A stretch of 64,000 bases of DNA. Origin: Nymphaea colorata. Its lineage: Eukaryota > Streptophyta > Magnoliopsida > Nymphaeales > Nymphaeaceae. The translations under genes and the position numbers were made by a program. Below the pieces are notes generated by a model. The model saw only the letters and a list, made by a program, of their open reading frames with translations. It had not been told where the DNA came from and searched no databases. The stretch spans positions 5,352,174-5,416,173 of the forward strand of contig NW_022204507.1 of assembly GCF_008831285.2 (NCBI RefSeq), read 5' to 3'. Positions 1 through 10,760 of this stretch are shown piece after piece; positions within the stretch are counted from its first letter, which is position 1; each line of letters opens with the position of its first letter.

Positions 1-1170
1 ACAAATGCACATTTAAAATCAATAGCAAATTAAGTAGATTACTTGTTTGATGATTGAATGCAGTGCAGAACCTTCAACAAGTTGATGGGTTAGGGCGAGC
101 TTATCCATGTAGTGAGAAATCATTTTTCTCAAAGATCAAGGCAACTTTCCTGCTTGGTGGGCCATTACAGATCCTTTGATGGGATTTTCATATGATCCGA
201 TCAGGTTGACTGAAAACTGGATTGGCCTGGTCATTCCTGAAAATTAAAGGGATTCAAATAAAAGTCAAGAAGAATGAGGAGAGAAGGGTGGTGGAGGAGG
301 AGAAACTGAACTTTAGCCACCAGCATTGTCATGGGATGTCGCTTGTTCACTTCTTCAATCGATGCTGCTTGAGTTTTTGACACTGATGGTCAATGGCGAA
401 GCTGCCAATTGGTGACATATTTATTACATGATTAAGAAAAAACTTAGTACAATCAATTGTCAGAAACTTCATTATTTTATCATCTATCTAGTTCCACCTC
501 CAACCACGGTTAGTGGCAGCTAGAGTTAGGAATGTTGGACTTAGGGGCACTAATTTAAAGAATCTCATACCTATAGGGTCACTGGTGCATATAAAGAAGC
601 AAGTATATAGTTTTCCCGTTCCTAACGTATATGTTCAAGTATAATAATGTAATTGGTCTGCATGCCCATCCGGCAGCCACTGCTTGTGATATCAAGTAGG
701 TAATTTTTTGCTGGGAAACTGCCGAGGGAGCCCTCGCTTTATTGAAATGTCAAATTGGTAATTAAATAAATAAACTAATCCACTGTCTATGTCACTAATT
801 TCTAGACACCAGCTGACATTGTAACATTTTGTGAGGGGACTACGTTTGTAAGAAGGGCAGTAGCGGAGCTAAGGGTGGGTCGGTGTGCACCATATTTACC
901 CATACCAGTTAGTCAAAAATTATATTGTGATAAAGCTGGACTCAGTTCCAGTCACATCATAGTGCCCACATGGGCACTATCAAACTCAGGTCGGTGACTC
1001 AAGCGATGTTCAGTCAAAAAATTTGGGTACCGCCTACACCAGCCCATGTATGACTCCACCAAATGCTCTAGCCCCAATCTCAATTTTCTGTACTTCCATG
1101 AATTTCATGATCCTGACAATCAAAATAAAGGTTCGTATAAAATTTTAAAATAAAATTTGAATTCACACTG
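1..1170. repeat. 1,170-bp tandem repeat unit, copy 1
   Basis: The first 605 bases recur at 1,171-1,775 at a constant offset of 1,170 with almost no change (one difference seen, near 460 versus 1,631). Bases 1,021-1,170 recur at 1,822-1,971 with several substitutions. No open frame of note lies in the unit. The left edge may be cut by the window, so this could be part of a longer array. The stretch 606-1,020 has no counterpart in copy 2, but parts of it are found in the diverged copy near 15.1-15.7 kb, so the long form is the ancestral one. I recognise no transposon family in it. Confidence 0.9.
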
Positions 1171-1971
1171 ACAAATGCACATTTAAAATCAATAGCAAAT
1201 TAAGTAGATTACTTGTTTGATGATTGAATGCAGTGCAGAACCTTCAACAAGTTGATGGGTTAGGGCGAGCTTATCCATGTAGTGAGAAATCATTTTTCTC
1301 AAAGATCAAGGCAACTTTCCTGCTTGGTGGGCCATTACAGATCCTTTGATGGGATTTTCATATGATCCGATCAGGTTGACTGAAAACTGGATTGGCCTGG
1401 TCATTCCTGAAAATTAAAGGGATTCAAATAAAAGTCAAGAAGAATGAGGAGAGAAGGGTGGTGGAGGAGGAGAAACTGAACTTTAGCCACCAGCATTGTC
1501 ATGGGATGTCGCTTGTTCACTTCTTCAATCGATGCTGCTTGAGTTTTTGACACTGATGGTCAATGGCGAAGCTGCCAATTGGTGACATATTTATTACATG
1601 ATTAAGAAAAAACTTAGTACAATCAATTGTCTGAAACTTCATTATTTTATCATCTATCTAGTTCCACCTCCAACCACGGTTAGTGGCAGCTAGAGTTAGG
1701 AATGTTGGACTTAGGGGCACTAATTTAAAGAATCTCATACCTATAGGGTCACTGGTGCATATAAAGAAGCAAGTAGTTGAAAGCTTATGTAAAAATGAAA
1801 ATAAAGAAATTTGATAGGACCATTTGGGCAACTGCCTACACCAGCCCACGTATGACCTCACCAAAGGCTCTAACCCCAATCTCAATTTTCTGTACTTCCA
1901 TGAATTTCATGGTCCTGACAATCAAAATAGGGTTCGTATAAAATTTTAAAATAAAATTTGAATTCACACTG
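1171..1971. repeat. Tandem repeat unit, copy 2, with internal deletion
   Basis: Near-identical to copy 1 up to 1,775. Then 46 unrelated bases (1,776-1,821) replace 415 bases of copy 1 (606-1,020), and similarity resumes to 1,971. The filler at the breakpoint resembles end-joining repair. The left part of the copy is almost unchanged while the part after the deletion carries more substitutions. Confidence 0.88.
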
Positions 1972-2050
1972 ACAAATGCACATTTAAAATAAATAGCAAA
2001 TTAAGTAGATTACATGTTTGATGATTGAATGCAGTGCAGAACCTTCAACA
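1972..2050. repeat. Tandem repeat unit, truncated third copy
   Basis: The first ~79 bases of the unit start a third time, then similarity ends within the word CTTCAACAA near 2,050. Two small substitutions separate it from copies 1 and 2. Confidence 0.85.
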
Positions 2051-2600
2051 ATATATATTTATTTGGATAATAGTGAAAATGAATCCATTATATAGACCAT
2101 TCCCCGTTACCCCAGGGTCTAGAGAAACATCAAAACCAGGGGAATTTATGGTCACTCCCTTCATTTTAGGAGTAGCTCCTGCCAACCTTTATGGTTCATT
2201 GAGAATAATGCTCATGGTATTGGAACTGACTACCTTACTCTCACCAAACTCTTAACTCGACCAGTTATGCTACTCTTCTCGAAGTAACCTGATCTCTTTG
2301 TTTGACCCTATGAAAAAGAGTACATATAAGACTATTGAAGCTTACAACTTTCTGGAGGTAAAGTCTTTTGTGTAACCTGTGCTGAGACTTTTAAATCCTC
2401 TTAGATGGAACTTGTTAAGAATAATATGCTGCTTTTTTAAAAATATATATATAAAAGCACCATATTCTTATTTCAAGAAACGTAACTGCATTTCAATTAA
2501 CAAAAAAATTAATCTTCTAATGAATCAAACGCAGAGCAGGTACTATATGTTCCAAATTTTAGCTACACATGCACTAGTTTAACATTCTTCAGTGATCCCA
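2051..2600. other. Geneless AT-rich stretch
   Basis: Only short chance frames occur here, none with a recognisable motif or compositional coding signal. I see no RNA gene or transposon end. Confidence 0.6.
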
Positions 2601-2747
2601 AAATCTGTTCCAAAGATGTGTCTGCAACTTGAAAATATGTCGTTGTGTACTAAATCCGTCCCATACATGTGTCAGGGACTCAAGAATATGTCGCTGTGTA
2701 CTAAATCCGTTCCAAACATGTGTAAGGGACTCGAAAATATGTTTGCT
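2601..2747 (+). repeat. 51-bp tandem repeat, about 2.9 copies
   Basis: Units start at 2,601, 2,652 and 2,703, each beginning AAATC(T/C)GT(T/C)CC and carrying ATGTGT and AATATGT. The period of 51 is a multiple of three, so a short open frame (2,592-2,906, 104 codons) encodes a 17-residue repeat of the type KSVPxMCxGLxNMSLCT. No protein family is recognised. The frame may be a by-product of the period. Copies differ by roughly six to ten bases each. Confidence 0.8.
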
Positions 2748-3265
2748 AGCCAGTACACTGTGCAAGCTACAACAACCATCATTATTGATGGAGGGTTAGC
2801 ATTGTTAGTTGCAAAGTTAAACGACATTGTGAAGTTAAGCGACTTATATAACCGTCACAGAACACATTGTGTTATGGGATGGAAAATTCCATCGTCAAAG
2901 TTATAATAAGGTGTAGGCACATTCCATGATCATTATGCTAACTTAAAGCAACTAATGTCGCAACAAACACAACGAAGACTTGGTGGCCATTTTCATCGGT
3001 AATCGTTTGTGCAACGGGACTTGTGTTGGTAGAGTTTTGACCGTCGTGATTACTTATTAGTGACAGAATTGCCAGTATTAGCGACAGTCGAGTTAAAGCC
3101 ATAGTTAGTGTTCATACTCACTCAGACATATCTAAGTTAAGATACATATATTTATTCAACATGAAAAAATAACACCATCAACCACATGGCAATCAGGACA
3201 TAAAACATAAGCAGCGTCCAATGCTGCCAATTATAGACTAGTATAGAGAACCACATAGATCATCA

Positions 3266-3270
<5 letters not shown>
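2748..3270. other. Geneless stretch
   Basis: No gene seen. Two short repeats of the form TATTAG(T/C)GACAG lie about 22 bases apart near 3,055-3,090. They are loosely like sub-terminal motifs of plant CACTA transposons, but no terminal CACTA ends were found. Confidence 0.5.

Positions 3271-3300
<30 letters not shown>
3271..3300. repeat. (TA)15 microsatellite
   Basis: Uninterrupted TA dinucleotides, just downstream of the 3' end of the aspartic protease relic (minus strand). Confidence 0.97.
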
Positions 3301-3301
<1 letters not shown>

Positions 3302-3311
3302 GTATACAACT

Positions 3312-5290
3312 TTAGCCCTGAGTACATTCAATTGGTGCAAAAGAAAGCAGCCCCTTCCCCAAATGATATTTCACATGCATGTTCTGCTGGAAAACATTCC
3401 CGAAAATGGCTAAGCTAGCCGTCGCACTTCTATACATCCAAAAGATATTTGAAGGTGGCAACTTCATGTCTGCATTGGTGGAATGAAAGGTCATCTCCAG
3501 CAATCCTTAATATGGATCACCAGTATTCTCTACATTATAACACAAATAATCTTGGTTAGGATGATAGAATCTTTTATGGTTTGTGACTTTAGCCACCGTG
3601 TTTGCCACTTGGTCATACACATCTTTGGCAAGATAGTCAGTGTGGTACCCGAGTCTATCATGATTGATCCAGCATATCCCAACCATGTTGCTGTCTGTGC
3701 ACCTCCAACTATATGTTGATCTGTTGTTCCCCACATTTATGTAATCTAGTGTGAGTGTATAGAAAGTGCCTTGAGCTGCATTTGCTTTCAATGGCGTCTG
3801 TTGACCTCTTGGGTTGCAAGAACTCTACCTCCTCACAGAATTGATCTACTCAATGACATTATTTTTCTTGCTATGGAGAGGAAGACTGTAAGAAATTTAT
3901 GGTTAATAAAGAAGCCGATGTGACTAACAAGTGAAAGAGATCCTGGCCTGAGGCCAACAAGACTAGGATCGACAAGATTTTCGAAATCAACACTATTTTC
4001 TTTATGAACGCAACCAAAGGCGATTGTCGGAAGCTTGATGGCCATCAGTGCCATCCTCAAACCAAAATCTTTTGAGAGCAAGGGACCCTTCTACAACAGA
4101 TCCATCACCATATGAGGACTTGACGCTACGAAGTTGGTTGTCATCACAAGCGGACCAGAAGCTAGTGGTGCATCTCAGGTTATGGTATGTGGAAGACTGA
4201 ATTGGCTTTAATGTGGAGTTCATTTGGCAGGTAAAGTTGTAGTAAGGAACACACAATGTCCATATGAGGTTGCTGCCAGTATCGATCATGACCCATAGGA
4301 TTGGACTTCTAGTGATGCTCTAATGTAAAGCTGCATGAGAAACTCTCTATATATAGATGTATCAATGTCTTCTTTTTATAGCACATGAAGTGCTTCGATA
4401 ATCGAACAACTGCTACAGCCTATTCCTCATAGATTTAAGTATATAGGTTGTATGGTGGATTTGATAAGAAATAGTTGGACATACGGCCAACTTTCTTTTT
4501 AAAATTTTTGTCTTGTCATACAGGCGGAAGTTTTCCAAAACATTTCAACCAGGTTGATTGGAGGATGTCAACGCTTGTCGGCAGTTTCATCTGTTTAGCG
4601 GACCCCAACACATTTCACAAGTTGACCAGATAGTCCTCCTCAACTCAATTAAACATGAAAACAAAGAGAATAATCGTAGCAATTGAATCTTGAAAGGACC
4701 CTTAGATAGCTGGACACAAGTTTCAATCAATTTTTGTTACTTTTCACAAGATAGAGTTGCCAGATCAACTCGTTTCTAAACTTTTTACGACACAAGTTTC
4801 CATTTCTTTCTTTCTTTTCATGCATCAAGTTCCACTGTGATAACCCAGATGAACGTTTCTAGGATCAATGGGCTTTAGTTCTAAACTTCTAAGTTATCGG
4901 GGCATTTCCTTGAAATCTGGAATTTGCCAGATATTTCCAGATTTTAACGGTCAGGCATTGGAATTAGTTCATCTGGTCAGTCTTCATGAGAATACACGTG
5001 GATGGTCGTTTTGTTGGTGTTGGCATAACCTGAAGCCAATGGGAGCTCAACTTGAAGCGTAGAGCTGCCCTGCTCAGTGCGTCGAACTGGAGTGGATGAA
5101 GGATCATAGAGATGAGAGAGAGGCAAGTCTTGGTGAATGATGTCTATCGAGAAGCCTGGATTTTTGGTTAACATTGACAGTGTTAGTGAAGATGTTGGTA
5201 GGAAAGTTTGATAGTGCAACTGGGAGAAGTTACAGGAGGAGGATCATGAAGGAGGAGAGGAAGGTGGCTATGGCAACTGTTAATCATAGA
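3312..5290 (-). pseudogene. CDR1/nepenthesin-like aspartic protease pseudogene (family A1)
   Basis: Five separated coding pieces read in family order on the minus strand. (1) A hydrophobic signal-peptide-like stretch near 5,270-5,220, with a stop in it. (2) 5,219-4,977, with GFSIDIIHQDLPLSHLYDPS, matching the prosegment motif of CDR1-type proteases. (3) 4,289-4,002, with first catalytic motif DTGSN (near 4,283) followed by LIWT, then YGDGS. (4) 4,081-3,833, with FGCVHKE and GLRPGSLSLVS. (5) 3,791-3,312, with second catalytic motif DSGTT (near 3,655) and C-terminal FGNVFQQNMHV and LSFAP. Pieces lie in different frames, so several frameshifts are present; about 690 bases of unrelated sequence separate (2) from (3), either an intron-like insert or a decayed insertion. 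In living relatives this is a secreted endopeptidase, some members acting in defence signalling. It cannot give a full protein here. Confidence 0.9.
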
Positions 5291-5311
5291 TCTACAAAGA
5301 AAAACTCCTTG

Positions 5312-5319
5312 TATTTATA
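5312..5319 (-). promoter_or_regulatory. TATA-like box upstream of the aspartic protease relic
   Basis: Reverse complement reads TATAAATA, about 30-40 bases upstream of the decayed signal-peptide region, the spacing expected for a plant core promoter. It is probably a leftover of the ancestral gene; activity is not implied. Confidence 0.45.
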
Positions 5320-5639
5320 AAGGAGATCATGAGGTAGGTTGTGACTAAGGGTTTGGATTTAAATACAAATGGTGGGGAAAAGAAGCTCATGGTCAAAGTG
5401 AGTAGCGTGTGGATTGTTCCACATGTAACAGTTCTTGGTCAAGGAGAAGATGTGGTTATCACGTGAAGGAGCAGAGAAAGGGAACAACATGAACCCTAGG
5501 TTAGAGTTAGGAAAATGTTCATGAACATCACTTTATCGTGGGTGGTGGAGGCTCTCGCCCATCCTTAGAGATGATGGATCATGAAAAGTCACCTATTGAT
5601 CAAGGATTCCAGTCAGTTCTATCAGCGTGATGATTTTGG

Positions 5640-6584
5640 GTGTCGGTGGTAAAGAGCGCTGGTGTTGTGGACCAAAATGAGTGGGAGGAGGCATTTGGAT
5701 TACCAGATCTTGCAGTGTGTGAAATTGAGGGGAAGCAAATGATCAGACCTTTCAGATGGACTGCTATTGCAATTCTATTAGGCGGTAGCTCAAGATTTCA
5801 TCTGGATTGGGTGGAAGTTTTTCACAATTTGTATCAGGTGAAAACAATTTTCACTCCTTCCTGACTCTTTTGATCAAGGCTTCCTCAAAGGAATATTTAG
5901 AGGAAGTTATGCAACAAAAAAAATGGCGTGTTCGTGATAGGTTTTTGGTCTCTAGCAAGTGGAAGTCAGGAATGCCGCTCCACTTCAACTGCCACGAGAA
6001 CCCCTCTAGGGATTCGTCTACCGAAGTTGCCTCCTTATATGCGGAACTGCAAGGTGTTAGCTGGTGTCGTTAAGGTTCTGGGTAGTTTTTTTGTAGATGC
6101 TGATGGCTTCACTTATGGGTTCGATTTGTATACTTGATGGTGATAAAGTTCTTGAATAAATGGTGGAAGATGAAACAAAAATTTGTTTCTGTACCTTATG
6201 TGGGGTTTCATTACATTCCACAAGAGATCGTCTCACTCGTATGAGGGAGGGAAAAGTGAATACTAAACCTCAAATGGATGTACTCAGGCCATTGTTGCTA
6301 ATAGAAGGTGGAATCTAGGCTCTAAGCAATGCAAGCTATCTAATATTAAATGAAATCAATTTGTGCCTCTTGAAAAAGATCCTATTGAAGACCTATGATC
6401 TATGGGCCACGAGTGTCAAGGGATTATCTCATATCAAATGGTGATGGAATCATCTTCATTGAAGGTTAACCATGGTAAAACTATTGCTGAGTCCTGCCAT
6501 GAGACCAATAAGAAAGCCACAGAAGTTGAGGAGGAATTTTTTCCTGGATTTGGCTGTTTGAACTCCACTAGGACTGTAACCTGA
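5640..6584 (+). pseudogene. LINE ORF1 remnant (DUF4283-like RNA-binding region)
   Basis: Short pieces in shifting frames resemble the plant LINE ORF1 protein. At 5,807-6,073 comes a stretch with LIKASSKEYLEEVMQQKKW, as in the 'residue-rich strand then W' part of DUF4283. At 5,928-6,137 comes GIRLPKLPPYMRN and KVLGSFFVDADGFTYG, matching the usual 'W-V-R-L-P-x-L-P ... I-G ... V-D-x-x-T' tract. No zinc knuckle could be made out. In intact elements this protein binds the element RNA. The match is by pattern memory, and the family call depends mainly on position ahead of the endonuclease. Confidence 0.6.
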
Positions 6585-6847
6585 AAACAAAAAGATAAAA
6601 GGTCTTCCTCTCCTATGAATATTAGTTGAACAAAAAAGAGCTCTCCATTCCAAAGAAGTTAGCAATTTTAAGAAGAAGGGTTGTGGGACAACATTTTTTA
6701 AGGCTATATAAAGTTCTGTCCTGAAAGAAAGGAAGTTGGCGCAACATGATCCATTCATGGATATCCAAGGAGCAGAGGATTTCCATAACAAAGAGAATGT
6801 TCTCCTGTAGGAAAAGGATCGTAAGAGGAGTTGCCAATTGCCATCAA

Positions 6848-9800
6848 ATGAAGTTAATAGTTGGAATGTTAGAGGCCTTGGTACTCTAACAACCTAGAAA
6901 GATTTTGGCAATTGGGTGATATCCATCAACTTGGGATCATTTTCATGTTTCAATATCATGTTGAATGCGGACAACTTCAAATCCTTTTGCAATCACTATG
7001 AGGAGTTTTTTTTTAATCTAATATTGATACGAATCTTAATGACGCCATAATTGTGTGTAGTTAGTGATAGGCTGATTGTAGATTGACTAGTTGCAAATTT
7101 AATAAATTTTGGATGGATTGTTTATTTACTCATAAAGCTTTAAATCTCAACTTTGATACAATAGGGGTGTATCTTCTCCCTCACTCTAGAATTCGCAAAG
7201 ACCAATTGGTTATGTTAAATATCATTATTGCCAATAAACAAATGTTAGTATTATAATGAAAGATTTTAATTCAACTTATAAGGAGTCAGAAAAATGGGCC
7301 TGCCCCTGCTTGACAAGCTTGTTTAGCATTCAATGGATTCATTCAAGATGTTGGACTAAGAGAGATTGTGGACAGAAGCAGAGCATTCACTTGAACCAAT
7401 CTCTGCACCCCGACAGCACTGGTTCAAAGCAAATTAGATAGATTTTTGAGCAAGTTGAAAATTGTGGGCAGCTTTTGGTAGAACCAAGAAGTTTTTAGAC
7501 CACTCAGCACTTCTCTTTTACATGTAAACTAAATATCTTTAAAACCGCATGCAAGAGAAGACGAAGATTTAAATGTTCCTTTATTGAGAGTGTCAACCTG
7601 TTGTAAGGTCATTATTCCAAGAGCATGGAGAGTGGAGTGTAGAGGATGTGCAGTGATTAAACTTCTCGCAAAACAGAATAGAGTACGACCATGCGTAAGT
7701 AATTGGAGTAAGTATAGAACCAAGAAAGTTGATCCAGAATTAACATACTTCAAAAGGATTTTATTGGAATTTATAAGAAGCAAGATATTGACTCTCATAA
7801 CTGGTCCACTTCTGAAAATCATATTAGATGCTTTCTTGCGGATGCTCTTAGAGATAAAGCCTGTACTAGAAAAAGAGAGTAAGGGTATCATGGCGAAAAA
7901 ATGGGGATAATTACAGCAAATGTTTTCATGCTATTTTCAAGGAAGGTAAAAAAAAATAGACTCTTGCACATGAAGACAGATGATGGGGAGTTTTATGAGG
8001 AGCATCCAATTCTTTCAGCATGTACTTCTCATTTTAAAAGATTTTTTACCCGTGACAACTCAACAAGAATGATTATGGATCAGCTTGCTGTAGGTCACAG
8101 CATATTTATAAAAGAAAACTTAACGTTGTTAAGTCCCATTTCAGTTGAGGAAGTGCAATAACTATTATGGGTGCCAACTCCAATAGCACACCAGGTCTGA
8201 ATGGGTTTCTGAAATTGTTCCTTCAAAAAAGTGAGGACACGTTAAGGACTAATATCACAGTTGCCAGTAGAGATTTTTTTTTTTTTAGAAAGGAAAGCTT
8301 ATTAAGGAACTATGCAGAAGTCATATAATCATAATTCTTAAATTTGATTCAGCTGTGCACATTTCCAATTTCAGACATATTGTTCTTGAGAATAGTGTAC
8401 TGAAATTTATTTTCAGAATCATGGTTTCAAGAATGAAGAAGGCACTAAAGTGGGTCATTTCCAACATGCAAGGTGGTTTTTTGAAAGATAGAAACATCCA
8501 TCAATGTCTTCTTCTTGTGCTTGAGATGGTATACACAATGTCTAAAGCTAGATCAACTAGCTTATGTTGAAGATAGACCTATCAAAAGCATATTACAGGG
8601 TCAATTGGACTTTCTTACAAGCTTCCATCTTGCAATTAGGATTTCATCCTATTTGGACTTAAAAAGTAATGACAGTAGTGAAAAATGATTTCTGCGCTCT
8701 TGGGATTAATGACCATCAAGGTGAACACTTTGGATCTTCTCATGGTCTGCAATAAGGATACCTTTATCTTCATTTTTATTCCTCTTTGTCATTAAAATCT
8801 TTTCACATACCTTGCAAGCTACAATTCAAAGAAGAATGATTGAAGTACTGCATATTCAAAGAGGCATAGAAGGAGTTTTTTCTACAATATATGCTGATGA
8901 TGTCTTACTTTTCTTAGCTTTCAAGAATGGCTTTCTTTATCTACAATTTTTTTTTCTGTTTGAACTCCATGCTGGAATGATGATTAACCTTCAAAAATCA
9001 GCATTCTACTTTTTCAATATGGGCAACGCAAGATTGCAAGTATTTGTAATCAGTTCGACGAGAGCCTAGGACAGTTTCCTACTCGATATTTGGGTCTTAC
9101 TCCCAAGCCAACGAATTTGAGAATGTTGGTATGTTTCTTATTCATTTAAAAATACAGAGTAAACTTAGTTTATGAAAAAGCATGCTACTTTCCCATGCAG
9201 TGGGATCTACTTGATCAAATCAGTATTAGATGCACTTCGTATTTACTGGATGTTGGTGTTCAAGTGCCCTCTTGGTGTCATTAAGAAAATGGAACAGATT
9301 ATGTGCAGTTTCTTATAGGAAGAGTCAGATGGAGGGGATAAGCCTCATTTAATTGCCTGGAATGTCTTGGCTTTTCCTAAATAGGAAGGTGGGCTCGGCA
9401 TTAGAAAACTTAAAGAGGTCAATGAAGCTAATCGGTTGTTTCTAGGATGTACATTAATTTTTCACCAGGGCATTTGGGACTCATTATGCATGAAAAAATA
9501 TTTGAATAGGAAAAGTACTTGGAATGTGGATATGGTTCCTAATATTTCTTCTCTTGGGCGGGATCTAAATCTGTTACTTGAAATGTGATGAATGGAGAGC
9601 TTGCTAAGTTCTACGGAGGATGTTTTTCTCAAGCAGATTCCATTGGATCTGCTTGGGAAGTAGAACCTTTCCTTCGTAATACAGCACGACATTGAGCTAA
9701 ATCTATGGGGCATGGGCAATGCATTGGAGATTGCCTTCAACTTAGGCTCATGCAAAGTGCAGATTTTCTTTGTTCTAAAGAAAATCTTAAACCTGCAAAG

Positions 9801-10650
9801 CTCAGGAGCCATGTTTGGAATCATGTAAAATTAAAGGAATGGTAGTTACATGGCACTGTGGATTGTGAAACGCAAAAGCATTACCGAGAGCTAACTGGCT
9901 TGTGTTTGTTTGTAGTTATTAACGTCTACTTGTTGATGCCAAACTTCAACATGTAGGGTCTTCCATTGTTTCTGTGTTTAAGTTGTGTGGAGGGCTTGTG
10001 AAGATTTATCTCACTTTCTTTTCACATATACTAATGCTATGAACATTTAGCAATACATCTATTCATGGTTTGGAGTTGATAAATTCGATAAATCAGACTT
10101 TTTCTCTGTCTGGAACTGGTGGTGGAGGAAGAGGTTCTCATGTAATGAATTCGGATGGTGTTGGCTTGCCTGCTTCAATATCACAATCTGGAAGCTATGG
10201 TGTTTCAAAAATCAGGTGGTGCATAAAGAGGTGGTTAAGCTAGCTGAGATTGCTAAGAGGAAAGTTTGACACTCATGTTGTGAGGTATTCTATAAACAAG
10301 AATGAGGCCAATATGTAAAACAGGCGATAAATATCTAGCTGCAACCATAATTTTCAGTCATTTTTGGCATTGTTAGAGTAAAGATGAGTGGGGGCTGGAA
10401 GTGGTCACTACATGTGTTGAAAATGTTTATAAAGTGGCTGGTTTACTATGGTTTAATGCCTCCCCAATCAGGAAAACCAGGTTGGTGGTACAAGGGTATC
10501 TCTTCTCAAACATGATCAGAATTATGGACTCTGTTCTTGTAGAGAGGATTCCTAAAGACTGTCAAGTTACTGTAATCACAAACTGTCATGCTCTTAGTTC
10601 TCGTGTCGAGGAACTAAGAGAGTGACTCTGGTTTATTGGTAGGGTCAATA
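6848..10650 (+). pseudogene. LINE ORF2 remnant (endonuclease, reverse transcriptase, RNase H)
   Basis: The likely start is ATG at 6,848; one frameshift later comes NSWNVRGLG (6,856-6,882), the N-terminal motif of the AP-type endonuclease. DFNSTYKESEKW (from ~7,259) and, in another frame, SKLDRFL (~7,427) are its C-terminal marks. A GDNYSKCFHAIF stretch near 7,900 is the usual linker. RT pieces follow: FRHIVLENSVLKFIFRIM and QGGFLKDRNI (8,370-8,500), KIDLSKAYYRVNW (8,570-8,608, the AYD of the family changed to AYY), the polymerase box YADDVLLF (8,890-8,913), GMMINLQKSAFY, and RYLGLTPK. A zinc-finger-like CEDLSHFLF tract near 10,000 and an RNase H-like tail (10,380-10,625) complete the order. 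Many stops and frameshifts make it non-functional. Confidence 0.88.
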
Positions 10651-10726
10651 GTGAGACGGTATTCCGTGGTTAAAGATCACTTCTCTTTGGAGGCTATGTC
10701 CTTTGGAAACTCCTTTGTCGTTGACA

Positions 10727-10759
10727 AAGTAAAAAAAAAAACAAAAAACGAAAGAAAAG
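10727..10759 (+). other. A-rich 3' tail of the LINE
   Basis: A run of A interrupted by a few C and G follows the RNase H-like region. This is what an aged poly(A) tail from target-primed reverse transcription looks like, and it fixes the 3' end and the plus orientation of the element. Confidence 0.75.
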
Positions 10760-10760
10760 C

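Larger units (their letters stand above)
5640..10760 (+). mobile_element. Degenerate L1-type LINE, near full length
   Basis: Broken pieces occur in the order of a plant L1 element: DUF4283-like ORF1 region, endonuclease, linker, reverse transcriptase, zinc-finger-like region, RNase H, then an A-rich tail at 10,727-10,759. All frames carry many stops and frameshifts, so the copy is old and immobile. The 5' end is uncertain, since I found no clear target-site duplication. Its orientation is opposite to the aspartic protease relic immediately upstream. Confidence 0.9.

Noticed and set aside
3050-3095. CACTA transposon sub-terminal repeats
   Set aside because: Only two short TATTAG(T/C)GACAG words were seen; no CACTA termini or transposase.
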